Of a stretch of 64,000 nt of DNA, positions 1 to 9,875 are shown piece after piece. The notes under the pieces are model-generated. The model was not told the DNA's origin. It was given only the letters and a program-made list of their open reading frames with translations, and searched no databases. Each line of letters starts with the position of its first letter. The first letter of the stretch is position 1. The position numbers and the translations under genes are program-made. The stretch lies in contig JACMZG010001914.1 in NCBI GenBank assembly GCA_018340805.1, forward strand, positions 29,672,952-29,736,951. The letters run 5' to 3'. The DNA is from Microvelia longipes (taxonomy: Eukaryota; Arthropoda; Insecta; Hemiptera; Veliidae).

Positions 1-640
1 ATCAATAACATAACCTGACTGATAACCAGTGATTTTTTATGCATTCTTCTTCTTTTTCTTTATTTGTCACGAAATTAATATTTCTAACATAACGCAAAAA
101 CAATTTATGCGTACAATACGCACTTCGAAGAAACTTTGCTATTTTCCTTTGGAGCTGTGTATGTTTGTACGAGATTTTGTTTCTAGACGCGTTTCTATAG
201 CGCGCAATATCTTTTGAACGCTTTCTCGGATCTGATGGTAACTCGGTACAAAAATCAACATAATTATTTTTTTAATTTCAAAAATCTAAGGCAATATAGG
301 GAATAAGAAAACATCTATATTACACTCCTACCAGTAATGCGTTATTAAACATTAATGTTTAGAACCCTATTGTTTATAAAAGGTGAATGACGTCATTAAC
401 CCACAATATTGACAACAAAAATTTTAAAAAATCACAAAACTCAAAAAATTGTGTGATCAAACTAAAAAAAATCACGGAAATCACAAACACTTAAGTTTAT
501 TATCATTAGTTTCCAAATCAAATATGCATTATATTTCGCTGTGGTCTAACCAGTCTTGCCATGAAGCAAAGTATAAATTTGGAATTGTTCTTAGGCGCTG
601 TAGGAGAAATAATCATAAAAAAGAATACCCGTTGACGACT
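1..640. other. AT-rich intergenic or intronic sequence, no gene seen
   Basis: Only short open frames (62 and 65 codons), the first from a GTG codon, without recognisable motifs. The end of the stretch leads into a decayed LINE fragment. Confidence 0.5.
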
Positions 641-1115
641 TTTTAAATGCTAAACGGCAATACATGACTGCATTGAGGCAAAGTAAATCACAATACGAGA
701 GGGAGTGTCTTGATCAACTTGCTGATACAAAAAATACGAAATTATTTTGGGCTGCTGTTAAAAACATAAACTTGATGTCAATAAAAATTTTATAGACCTA
801 TCATCTTGGCATTCATTTCTAAGCTCGCTCTATCCTGCTAGGACTTGTATAACCCTAGATGTCCTCTTACTTGATAGAAGCCCTCTTCGCCCTACGTTAG
901 ATTGTAGTATAACGGTAAGCGAACTGAAGGAAGCTTTAAATAAATGTGAGGATGGTAAAGCCGCAGGTCCCGATGCTTAGTCAAATGAATTCTTCTCCAA
1001 ACTACCAGAACCTTGGCTGAACCATCACCATCTATTATATTTATGCAGTAAATTTTTTTCGTCTGGATCAGTTTCCGCTAGTTGGTCCAAAAGTTTTTTA
1101 ATTTAGTGTTGCCCA
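641..1115 (+). pseudogene. Decayed non-LTR retrotransposon fragment (linker and start of reverse transcriptase)
   Basis: Reading the plus strand through several frame changes gives a typical LINE linker (an LRQSKSQYE-like stretch, then FWAAVKN), followed by SELKEALNKCEDGKAAGPD and SNEFFSKLP. The GKAAGPD..(S)NEF block is the well-known segment just before reverse transcriptase motif 1 in CR1/Jockey-type LINEs. A TAG stop directly follows GPDA, and there are frame breaks near 780-830, so it is dead. Neither the endonuclease nor the catalytic core of the RT is present. The clade is an inference; the LINE nature is well supported by the order of blocks. Confidence 0.75.
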
Positions 1116-1740
1116 CTCTGTCAAAATGGTTCTGCTAATATTGAACTTTTCCTTTTGTGATAATTCATGTGTTATAGAATTTCAATATTTAACTCTATTT
1201 CATTTCAAAGTTTAAATAATTTGTTTATGAAATTGATTAAAAAAGGTTATGCAAATTGCATTTATTCTCATTAGGGTCGGTAAAAAGAAGAAAGGAACGT
1301 CTTTAATTTGTCCAATGTTTCAAGCTTTCTGCATTTTTTTAATCCAAGGTTTCTTATTTGAAAGACCCCACTATTGATCCTTGTTAAAACCTATTAATAT
1401 TTTATCTTTTACACTGTTTACGAATAACTTATTAATTCAATTTTATCCAGAGGATGTGATTTAATTTATTTATTATCATTATTTTTTTACTTTTCCATGA
1501 TCCATACTTTTTCTATTTAAGCTATAGTTAAAGGTTTTTAATTATACGTTCAACATCTTGTAACTAAAAATCATGTTTCACTTTTTTTATAATGGCTCGC
1601 ATAATGTAAGAAAAGAGTATAAGTTTTATTTTTTTTTTTGTTCTTCCTGTCTTTTATGTTTACAATTCCATTAATACTTTAATAATAAAGTAAAAACTAA
1701 ATATAAACCCATCTTTGAATTGCAGCACTCTTTTAGAGTT
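1116..1740. other. AT-rich sequence, nothing recognised
   Basis: No open frame of note, no repeat structure beyond T/A runs. Confidence 0.4.
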
Positions 1741-1891
1741 GTTACTTTTCCTCATTTATACCGTAGGTATATAGTAAAAATATTTTGTTTGCAAAAAATC
1801 TCGAAACAAAAAAATTATGAGGAAAAGTTCCGATGAGGACAATTCTGAGGACATGTGGGAAAGTTCCGGGGTACCCCGTACCTGATTTTTT
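1741..1891 (+). repeat. Short, internally deleted copy of the 5S-type dispersed repeat
   Basis: It starts with the 5' end of module B (CTCATTTATACCGTAGGTAT) and runs directly into the 3' end of module A (AGTTCCGGGGTACCCCGTAC, then a T-run at 1886-1891). The 5S-like middle is missing. Because both termini are kept in 150 bp, this copy helps define the family's ends. Confidence 0.7.
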
Positions 1892-4345
1892 ATAAAAGCC
1901 GTTTAAGGGCCTTAAAAAACACTGGTAACAAAAATTCTTATGTACAAACACGCTTTCTTTTGATGATATAGAAAAATAAGAACTTCTATTAAATTTAATG
2001 TTTTTTTACTTTTTAAAATAACCGTTTTGATATCATGCTTACTATATTTACAATATATAAAACATGGAAACGTTAAATAAATAAAACTAAAAAAATGCAC
2101 ATATGGATTTTTATATTTTGTGGGAACAGTTTCCAGGGAAGGGTTTACGCTTTGTGTATCCTTGGATCTTATTCATGCTTTCTAAATATGGAATACAGAT
2201 ATGTCGTGATGGTTTAATATAACTTTACTAATGTAGGATCTCTGTTAAATTATACTTATACAATATTTATGCCTACTCTACTTTTATGATTCTATTACTT
2301 CAAAACTACATCTTGGCAACCTAAATATTCTTGATTAGTGAGTCCCCTCGCTACAGGAAAGCCACTCCCCCCTCCATGACCTAAATCTTATTTGTTAATT
2401 TTTTCTTTGGAAATTCGCTCAAGTTCAATTCTGAAATAGTATTGTTAAAGTTGAAATACATATAATTAAAATATCTTCAAATTTATAATATCCTATAACA
2501 AAGTAATAATCCATTTTTTATCGAGCAACATTTATTGTGTTTATTTCTATTTTTTATTTTTAGGGTATCTATGAAAAAGTAATCTTGGGTTAAAAAAGAT
2601 GACGCTGCAAAATAGTCAAAAATCGGAAAAGGACGAACAGAAAGACAAATTATGGACAGGAACAGAGAGAAGAAAGAAAGGAAGAAGGATATGGAAAAGA
2701 AAAAGAATAGGGTGAGTTATATTTTTAGTGATAATTTATAGCAAATAATATTCAAGAATTCAGAGGTTGGAGTTTTGCCTCTTTCTCTCTGTCAATATAT
2801 ATCCGTCTTTTTACGGAATCATCCATCTCTCTTTGTGTTTTTTTATCCATCTCTCTATGTGTGGTTTTATCCACCTTTCAATTACATTTTTATTTTTATT
2901 GTGTTTTTGAGGTATTACTTTAATTCCACGAAGTCATTAGAGTACATTCACACCTTGAGCTTAATTCCTGTTTTCACGGACCTAAAAGGTTTGAGGTAAT
3001 TTTACTTGGCCTGTTATGCAAATTGGGGTTTTCAAAATTCTTTTCCATATTAAGCTTATCAAAACATTTATTATGAAGAAAAATACTTAAAAACAAGCTA
3101 TAAGATTCGAACCTAAGGCCCTATACATGATTATAAAAATGTTATTCTAAACAGGGTTTTCTTACATATCCCTAAAAAGAAGTTTCTACAAATACTCAGC
3201 AAATTATTGCTAATGAATTTAGGCTCTTTAAATTTGCAAGATAATTCTTAAACAATCACGTTTTAGTTTTCAATAAAAAATGTATCCTGCTAGTTTTGAT
3301 ATGTCTTGAACCAAATTAAAATTGTAGCCGTAGTTTGGGGAGTAAAATAGAATTTTCAGGGGGGTAAAATAGTGCTTAGTGACGTTTTAAGGCTAGCATT
3401 CAAGCATCATAAAATAAAAACAAGATAGCATTTCAAATTTGAAGATCATAAGTAAATTAAAACAAACACGATACTTTTCCTATAAACCTACGGTATAAAT
3501 TAAAAATAATTAAAAATAAAACTTTTGTATTTTGTGTCGTGTTATTTTTTTAGAAGTCTTACAACCCTATGTGCTCCAGCATTTTACATTCATTCATGAA
3601 ATGCGTATATTTATTTACTACTGCACACATCTACATAAACTCGCACTAACTCAAATCACTTAAATTTTACTTGCGGGCACTAAACATCTTGGCGATTTAT
3701 TATTCGGCTCTTTATAATCTGAGACAAACATTTGATAAACTATAGTAGGTGTCATATCTTAGCTATTTCTATACTTTCTTTTCCTTACAGTAGATAGGAA
3801 AGCAAAATATCCTATATTTAAAATTGATAATTCAACATTTACCTAAATATAAGATATAAAATAACTATCAAGAAAGATAACAATTGTATTAAAAAGACAA
3901 AAAATTCTTTTAATTTAAAATTATTGCTCTGATATTTTTGAAGGCAGTTAATTTTTATAAATCGATATCGTACAAATTTTCTTTATAAGCTCTTGTTAAA
4001 AATTACGAGTAAATAAATAATAATAATAAAATTAAAATAAATCAATAATAATAAACTTATACGATTAGTAAATAATGTCAATGTTATAGTGTATACTCAC
4101 TGTTAGATCTGTTGAAAGTATACTGTTCAGTTTTGAAAATAATTTAAAAATCGAAATAGCATCCTCTTCTTTTATTAATCCTATATAAACACTCTTTTGA
4201 ATAAAATTTATGGTTTTAAAATATTCATATAATAAATTATCGGTTTATTTGAAATTTATATTAATACGCTATATAATATTTATGAAAGATTTTTATTTTT
4301 ATCTAAAGTTCATTAACTTTAAATTAGGGTTTTAAATTGTATAAA
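1892..4345. other. AT-rich intergenic sequence upstream of the F-box gene
   Basis: No gene recognised apart from the weak exon candidate at 2563-2709. From about 2770 there is a T-rich stretch with a 74-codon frame of low-complexity, Phe/Leu/Tyr-rich content, which I do not believe is coding. Confidence 0.4.
2563..2709 (+). other. Possible exon (weak)
   Basis: A pyrimidine-rich tract ending in TTTTTAG precedes this stretch and GTGAGT follows it, so it has splice-site-like borders. No frame is open across the whole piece. The ATG at 2599 (A at -3) opens a very basic frame, MTLQNSQKSEKDEQ..., up to the donor. A second frame gives a Lys/Glu/Arg-rich helix-like peptide but has a TAG upstream. 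It could be a first coding exon with 5' UTR, a dead fragment, or chance. No family recognised. Confidence 0.2.
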
Positions 4346-5716
4346 ATGGCCCTTAATGGTTGTTGTTTTAGTTTTAAATATGCCACTTTTGACGTACCAG
4401 CAGAAATTGTATGTTTTATTTTATCATTTGTTGATGAAAGGACATTAGTGTTTAGCTGTAGGTTAGTTAGTAAATTATGGAAAGAAATGATAGACAATAT
4501 TGTTTTAAAGAAAAAAGTCCTAAGATTTAATTTGAAACATGATAAACCTTGGTGGTTTTATTATTTGATAATAAAATATGATATTTTGAACATAAATATG
4601 CTGAAAAATGCATGTGGCAAGAATAACTTTAGACATTGGGAAGTATTTAAAGTTATTTCTGGAAATAGTGGAGAGTGGATTATTGAGAGTGTAGATGATT
4701 TGGCAAACTTAAATAGTATTAGCAAAATGTGTTATGGCAAAACTTTGAGAAATAGTGGACAGTGTAGAAATAAAAGTGGAAATTATTTTAGACAAAGTGG
4801 ATTATGTATTAATGAAAACGGTGAAAATGACTTTGAACTCCGCGGAAATTGTAAACATGGGAATAGAAAGCGTTTATGTGAAAGTGGTGAAAATTATTTT
4901 ACTGGAAATCGTAATGAAAATAGTTTTGAAGTAAGTGAATATTCTAATGGAAATTGTGTCGGAGATAGGGAGGATTTTTCTGCAAATGGTGAAAATGTCT
5001 ACAAAAATACAAAAAACACTAATGTTGTTAATATTGAAAACAATTATAGTATTTGTAAAGAATGCAGCATCAGAAAACCTTTGAATAAAAATAATGATAT
5101 TTGTGATGGAAATGATACTGATAATGTTATCAATTTCGACAGTGAAAATAATTTCAGAAATTGGGAAAACAATTATTTTCTTACCACTCACGGTTGGTGT
5201 TCAAAACAACAAGTCATCAAACTATCAGAATTTGGTTTAACAGATAAAATGATGGATGAGATACAACCTGATTTTGAGTGCGGTGATCATATTGCTGTTA
5301 AAAACAATATAAGTGGTGTTTATAGCTTTCATGTTATTCTTTTAGACCAGAACAATATACCGGTTATTGAGAGAAAAAATAGACTTAAACGTAATATGGT
5401 CTTGCCTGGTCAAGAGTTTGATTATTTTGAAAGTTTTCGTCCTCAAAGCATAACTAGGATTGATGTCGGAGTTGGAGAATTGCATTTGAAAGATTGTTAT
5501 GTTTCTAATTGTGATTGGATAAAGATATCTGGTGTTGTTAAAAGTCCTTATCCTGTAGGCGCTAGATATTTAATGTTTTATCATAAGGCTAGAGATGATT
5601 ATGATACATATTGGCCTTTCTATGACAGGGGAAGAATAGGAGTTAAAATATCAGGTTCGTATGTTAGAGTTAGATTTTCTTCCGGGCTGCCCCCTGATGG
5701 AGTTGCCTGTAGTTGA
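4346..5716 (+). CDS. F-box protein with a split FBA (F-box-associated) domain, FBXO2/6/44-like
   Basis: Predicted substrate adaptor of an SCF (Skp1-Cullin1-F-box) ubiquitin ligase. Start chosen at the ATG at 4346 (AAAATGG, A at -3 and G at +4); the frame can be read from a TTG nine bases earlier, but that is not a likely start. The product is 456 aa. Residues about 14-55 form the F-box (VPAEIVCFILSFVDERTLVF, then a VSKLWKEMI segment). Residues about 68-118 match the start of the FBA domain (PWWFYY...LKNACGKN...W), and about 277-440 the rest (THGWCSKQQVIKLSEFGL, QPDFECGD, VYSFHVILLD). Between them lies about 155 residues of Asn/Gly/Ser/Cys-rich sequence with loose internal repeats. In Fbs1/FBXO2 a Tyr-Trp-Lys stretch contacts the glycan core (from memory); here Tyr-Trp is kept at 422-423 and Lys is replaced by Pro. 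No intron or internal stop. Family is sure; substrate is not. Confidence 0.9.
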   Translation: MALNGCCFSFKYATFDVPAEIVCFILSFVDERTLVFSCRLVSKLWKEMIDNIVLKKKVLRFNLKHDKPWWFYYLIIKYDILNINMLKNACGKNNFRHWEVFKVISGNSGEWIIESVDDLANLNSISKMCYGKTLRNSGQCRNKSGNYFRQSGLCINENGENDFELRGNCKHGNRKRLCESGENYFTGNRNENSFEVSEYSNGNCVGDREDFSANGENVYKNTKNTNVVNIENNYSICKECSIRKPLNKNNDICDGNDTDNVINFDSENNFRNWENNYFLTTHGWCSKQQVIKLSEFGLTDKMMDEIQPDFECGDHIAVKNNISGVYSFHVILLDQNNIPVIERKNRLKRNMVLPGQEFDYFESFRPQSITRIDVGVGELHLKDCYVSNCDWIKISGVVKSPYPVGARYLMFYHKARDDYDTYWPFYDRGRIGVKISGSYVRVRFSSGLPPDGVACS

Positions 5717-5934
5717 ATATGACCAAAAACCTAATTTTTTTTCTTCATAAAAAATTTTTCCTTAATTTATAATGTAGAACTACTATAAATTTCAGAAGAT
5801 GTCATTTTATAAGTTTGAATATTTTATTTTTCCTTTTCACCCTTTACTGCAGGTATAAAGAACATAAAAGTAAACTTATAACTTACACTAAACAAATAAT
5901 ATTAAATTTGAACTATCATTTGATAAAAACCATT

Positions 5935-6240
5935 TTGAAAGTTAGAGACTATAATTATTGCTAATGTGGAACTCTCCCTCACGACACAGGCCATGGATCT
6001 TGTAGGAGGATATTCTTTAAAAAAATTCCTAACAATCCATTTTTTGCTTAAGGATCCGGTTTATGCTTTATAACTTCAGCAGTTACTCAATTATCAAGCG
6101 CTACTCGTAACTCATTTTCCTGTACTTTTCAAAGGAAATTTGCACTATTTAAATGCTCAAATTTTGATGCTTCAGATGCTGAGGTGGTTTTTTCAAAGGT
6201 TTTAGCGCATTTACTTTGAAAAATAAAATCAAAGGTTGAT
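5935..6240 (+). repeat. Degraded copy of the foldback family at 54979-55333
   Basis: From about 6055 the sequence matches the 54.98 kb element closely: GGTTTATGCTTTATAACTTC, then AGCAGTTACTCA, a TCAAGC stretch and TTTTCAAAGGAAAT. The upstream AGAGACTATAATT is also shared (54.92 kb). No clear opposite arm remains here. Confidence 0.55.
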
Positions 6241-6319
6241 TTTTGAACCGTTCGATTAAGAAATATTAATCCGTTTGAAAGATAACAAGTTTACAAGAAA
6301 GTGTCTAGAAATACATACT

Positions 6320-6377
6320 ACACACACACACACTACACACACACACACACACACACACACAACACAATATATATATG

Positions 6378-6469
<92 letters not shown>

Positions 6470-6475
6470 ATATAT
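6320..6475. repeat. (CA)n then (AT)n microsatellite
   Basis: Two CA-rich blocks followed by about 110 bp of alternating TA, broken by TATTATA. Confidence 0.95.
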
Positions 6476-6524
6476 TCGCAAAGCTTTAGGGATTTTTGAT
6501 TAGGGATTTATAAAACGGCTTTCT

Positions 6525-6835
6525 GTTGTGCGGTTCGAATCCCGCCATGACGCCAATCTCATTAGCGATTTGTTTTTCCTCTCTAAAAATAAGGGCGGAA
6601 AATAATTTTTTCTCCCTTCTAGAGGCAAAAAAAATATTTTCCGTATTGCTTGATTGAATGAAGCGCTAAGTGACCTTAAGTCATAAAACTATGTATAACT
6701 CTATAATTATAGAGTAGTTTTAGTAGTGGGACCAAACTTGGCTTTGGGTTAGCTTGATTCTTTGAGGACAAGCGAAGCGAGTCTGCGAATGCGAGGAAGA
6801 GTACCGCTATATTCTGCACCCCAGTTTAATAAAAA
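6525..6835 (+). repeat. Possible tRNA-derived SINE relic with a module-A-like hairpin
   Basis: GGTTCGAATCC at 6531-6541 is a perfect Pol III B-box, as in the T-arm of tRNAs, but the flanking T-stem pairs poorly and no A-box or acceptor stem is visible, so it is not a tRNA gene. About 220 bp downstream comes GAGGACAAGCGAAGCGAGTC, the hairpin motif of the dispersed family. Whether the two belong to one element is unclear. Confidence 0.35.
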
Positions 6836-7289
6836 TAATGCATAAGAAGGAAAAACTGTTAATTGTTTTATACTATAATTGCTTTGTATTGTTGCTTTCA
6901 TTGTACTGACCTTTCTATGCTTACATAAAATAATTAATCGTACTATACATTAAATTTAAATTATTTTTTACGTATGTCAATTTGTAAGATTCTATTAAAT
7001 AACATTACTAATTATGATTATTAATTATTTTCTTCTTTTAGTCTATACCTGCCTTATTTGTATATTTATTTTTAATCTAGACTAAAAGCTATTAACAATT
7101 GCTATTAATGATGTAATTAAACTATATTTATTATTTTGCATTTTGAACTAGTCTTTGTTTGTCGTCTCAATTAAGGTGTATTACCGTGATTAATAGAACT
7201 ATTGATATTAATTTACGCACTTATTGTCTTTTCGGTCAAGCAAAAAAAGTATCCTTATATGTGAAAATCAGGTATACAAAGTTTTATTT

Positions 7290-7517
7290 TATTATATAGC
7301 TTATGTACTTACGAGTTTTGTTGGATAATTAGAGGTCAGCAGGATCGGGCGGGATCAGCACGTCGATGTGTAAAACGGATGTTATTATTGCCTGAAAACA
7401 AGCGAGAGTCTAAAGACGAATCGCAATATAAAGTTGGTGATTTTCACATTCTGAGGACGAGCGACGCGAATCTAATAATGTGTTAATAAGTTCTCAGGTA
7501 CCCTGAGAACTATTTTT
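7290..7517 (+). repeat. 5S-type dispersed repeat, copy with 5S-like segment and module A
   Basis: TTTTGTTGGAT at about 7316 is followed by a shortened 5S-like segment (7331-7378; ATCGGGCGGGATCAGCAC is recognisable), then CTGAGGACGAGCGACGCGA and a terminal hairpin with TTTTT at 7513-7517. Its terminal stem differs from other copies: AGTTCTCAGG/CCTGAGAACT. Confidence 0.65.
7489..7511 (+). terminator. Perfect 10-bp hairpin followed by a T-run
   Basis: AGTTCTCAGG at 7489-7498 pairs with CCTGAGAACT at 7502-7511 around a TAC loop, then ATTTTT. It sits where other copies have the GGTACcccGTACC hairpin and T-run. A T-run ends Pol III transcription; the role here is inferred. Confidence 0.45.
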
Positions 7518-7584
7518 CTGATTCTTTTTCTGACTATTTATGAATATTAACTATTTTTTCGCCTATTACCGTTAGTATAAGAAA

Positions 7585-7815
7585 AAGTGTTATGTTCACA
7601 TTAAAATCCTAAACCGAGGTTTCAATACAATTATCAGTTTCAGGCATTTTCATGACGTTCTGAGTGGTTTTTATTATGATGTCTGTGTTTGTGTGTGTGT
7701 GTCTGCGGCACGCATAACTCCCGCTGTGTTTATGCTTGAGAGTTGAAATTTTCTACCAAAATCAGACATTAGGTCTAGTTTTGCTACCTGGAAGATGATA
7801 TTTTTCTGATTACGA
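7585..7815 (+). repeat. Module B copy of the dispersed repeat
   Basis: Contains the module B hallmarks in order: AAAAAGTGTTATGTTCACA, CCGAGGTTTCAAT, a GTGTGTGTGTCTG run, GCATAACTCCCGCTGTGTTT, GAGAGTTGAAATTTTCTAC and AGGTCTAGTTTTGCTACC. Confidence 0.75.
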
Positions 7816-8109
7816 ATTTTGAACTAATTTTTAAATGAATTCAAAACATTTTATTTTTAAATAATAAAAATTATTCTAAAATTAATGACTATTACATTTT
7901 AAAACTTTAACAGCCTATTTTTTAATGCTTTTTTACGTTCAACATATAGTCAGATAGCAAAACTTATAATTAATTAGCAGTGGAAATTCCATAGCTATTA
8001 AAATTTTAGTTTTTAGGTTATTGGTAAACATATATATTTTTTGATGCATAATTTGATTTTTTTTTTAAATTTGACAAATTATATAAAAAAGTTTGTTTAC
8101 TCTGTCGAA

Positions 8110-8500
8110 ATCTCATTACTTCGGAATTTCGTATTCGCTTCGCTTGTCGTCCTGAGACATAAAAAGCACTTTTATTCCTAGCGGCCACCCATCCAGGTGT
8201 TTGATGCTTAACATTATTGGTGCAACATAAACCCCTAATTTACTAGCAGTATTGAAATGAAGCATAGTATACTTATTTATTGTATAGAAGACAAGAGGAC
8301 TACACTTAAAGGGCTACACTTGCAGAAAATTTCAACTCTCTAGCATTACCACTCTATGGAGGCTACGATGGTCACACATGCAGACATATAAATTGGTAAA
8401 AACTTCACAGGAAGTCTTGAAAACTGGTGAAATCTCGGTTTCGGATTTTTAGTGCAAACATAATGCTTTTCTTAACTGCATAACGGTAAAAATGGGGAAA
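8110..8500 (-). repeat. Full-form copy of the 5S-type dispersed repeat (module A, 5S-like, module B, reversed)
   Basis: Reading the minus strand from 8500 down: module B, then the link TTCATTTCAATAC..., a 5S-like segment at 8166-8213 (ACCTGGATGGGTGG, CCGCTAGGAATAAAAG) and module A with GACGACAAGCGAAGCGAA. The 5S-like part has lost its middle. Module order is the same as in the plus copy at 14875-15531. Confidence 0.7.
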
Positions 8501-8787
8501 TGTAATAAATTATAAGAAAAACATTCAACAGGTTATTGTGAAGCTAAATCCAAACACATCAGCAGAGTGTAAAGAGAACAGACTCGGCTTTTTCAGTTTT
8601 TGTAGAAACAAAAAGAGAAGTTTAGTTTAAGTCTTAAAAGAAACAGTCTGTATACAGTATAAACTGTCATGATTGATTCTTTCAATACCAAATACGGTTA
8701 TAACCTACCTTATATTACTATTTAGCGGTACTATTTAACTTTTAATCTTACTATCTTAAGTCAAATAACATAAAGATTATAGAAGTG

Positions 8788-9066
8788 TTAAATAGAAAAA
8801 GCCGCTGAGTTTAGTCTGATTCGCGAGTAATCGTGAGGTTGCCTTAATAATGGGGTATTGAAGGTGTCGATTAGGGTGTCGCTGTCAGACCAGACCAGCG
8901 TGAATCTCAACACTTGGCGGCGGTAGATCAGAAGAAGACTGCTCGAGATAAGATAACACCTCATCTGCTTCCTTGATTTTTCCGTCTTTTTATTTCCAAC
9001 TTCTGTTTTGGGGATCCCTATCACGATTTCAATCTGTCTTCGATTTATAAACGTTCTACTTATCAT
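8788..9066 (-). other. Unassigned coding-like fragment
   Basis: An ATG-initiated minus-strand frame of 92 codons. A second minus frame over the same stretch reads IKEADEVLSYLEQSSSDLPP, which looks more protein-like but meets a stop at once on either side. Base composition is richer in G and C than around it. I recognise no family; it may be a dead transposon or gene fragment. Confidence 0.2.
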
Positions 9067-9234
9067 GATGATAGATATGGACGGATTTTTTTATTTATTG
9101 TTTGGAGAAAGTATTAAATTGACTTTTTCTTTAGTTTTGCCTAATTTATTAACTATGTAGTTTATTTTATTGTTTTTTTTTATAAATCGTAGTTAAGATT
9201 GATCTTTATAAATTCTTACAAACTATAGTGACAA

Positions 9235-9300
9235 TTCACACACATACAAAATAAAAACTGGTCGGGAGGTCTTAAAACACTTAAAACAAATAATTTTTTC
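9235..9300 (-). repeat. Fragment of module B
   Basis: CACACACATAC followed by GGTCGGGAGGTCTTAAAACA and CTTAAAAC matches the middle of module B in reverse. Confidence 0.45.
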
Positions 9301-9411
9301 TACCCACGGGAATAAAGAAATCGTTAAACTAATTTAATTGATGCGTAAAAGGGCGTTTTTCCTTTTTCTTATATCTTTTTTCCTAATTTGTAAGAAACGC
9401 AGCATAACTTT

Positions 9412-9445
9412 AAAGTGTCAGCAAAATGAATTTTGCTGACACTTT
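9412..9445. repeat. 34-bp near-perfect palindrome
   Basis: AAAGTGTCAGCAAAAT (9412-9427) and its exact reverse complement (9430-9445) are separated by two bases. Confidence 0.9.
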
Positions 9446-9641
9446 GAAATAAAATCAGCTGATCACAAACTACTATGTTCTGTTTACATTGGACGTGCAA
9501 TATAATTTTCATTAGTTTTGTCTTTAAAACTGATTGTCAATCAAAGTGAAAAATTATAGTAAAAAGAATTGTTGTTATAGAAAAAGATTTGTCATAATTA
9601 TATAATAATAATTTATTTATAAAGCAAGAGAAGAGACCCAA

Positions 9642-9678
9642 AACTGATATGCCGACTATATCAGTCGGCATATCAGTT
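9642..9678. repeat. Perfect 16-bp stem hairpin
   Basis: AACTGATATGCCGACT (9642-9657) pairs exactly with 9663-9678 around the loop ATATC. It sits at the head of the 35-bp tandem array and contains its TATCAGTT word. Confidence 0.9.
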
Positions 9679-9875
9679 CGTTCGTCAGTTTGTCATATGT
9701 AATTTCATGTTTTCCTATATCAGTTCATCGTATGTAAGTTCGTGTTGTCCTATATCAGTTCGTCGTATGTAAGTTCGTGTTGTCCTATATCAGTTCGTCG
9801 TGTGTAATTTCGTGTTGTCCTATATCAGTTCGTCGTATGTAAGTTCGTGTTGTCCTATATCAGTTTGTCATATTA
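9671..9875. repeat. 35-bp tandem repeat, about 5.5 units
   Basis: CCTATAT starts units at 9714, 9749, 9784, 9819 and 9854, exactly 35 bp apart. The unit holds TATCAGTTCGTCGTATGTAA and GTTCGTGTTGT. The first unit, before 9714, is more diverged. Confidence 0.95.

Noticed and set aside
4874..5191. 105-codon minus-strand frame inside the F-box gene
   Set aside because: Antisense shadow of the Asn-rich insert; low-complexity Ile/Phe/Ser.
6301..6489. 62-codon frame of Thr/His then Ile/Tyr
   Set aside because: Pure product of the CA and AT microsatellites, and it starts at a GTG.
6531..6541. tRNA gene from the perfect B-box GGTTCGAATCC
   Set aside because: T-stem pairs poorly and no A-box, anticodon arm or acceptor stem is found upstream; kept only as a possible SINE relic.
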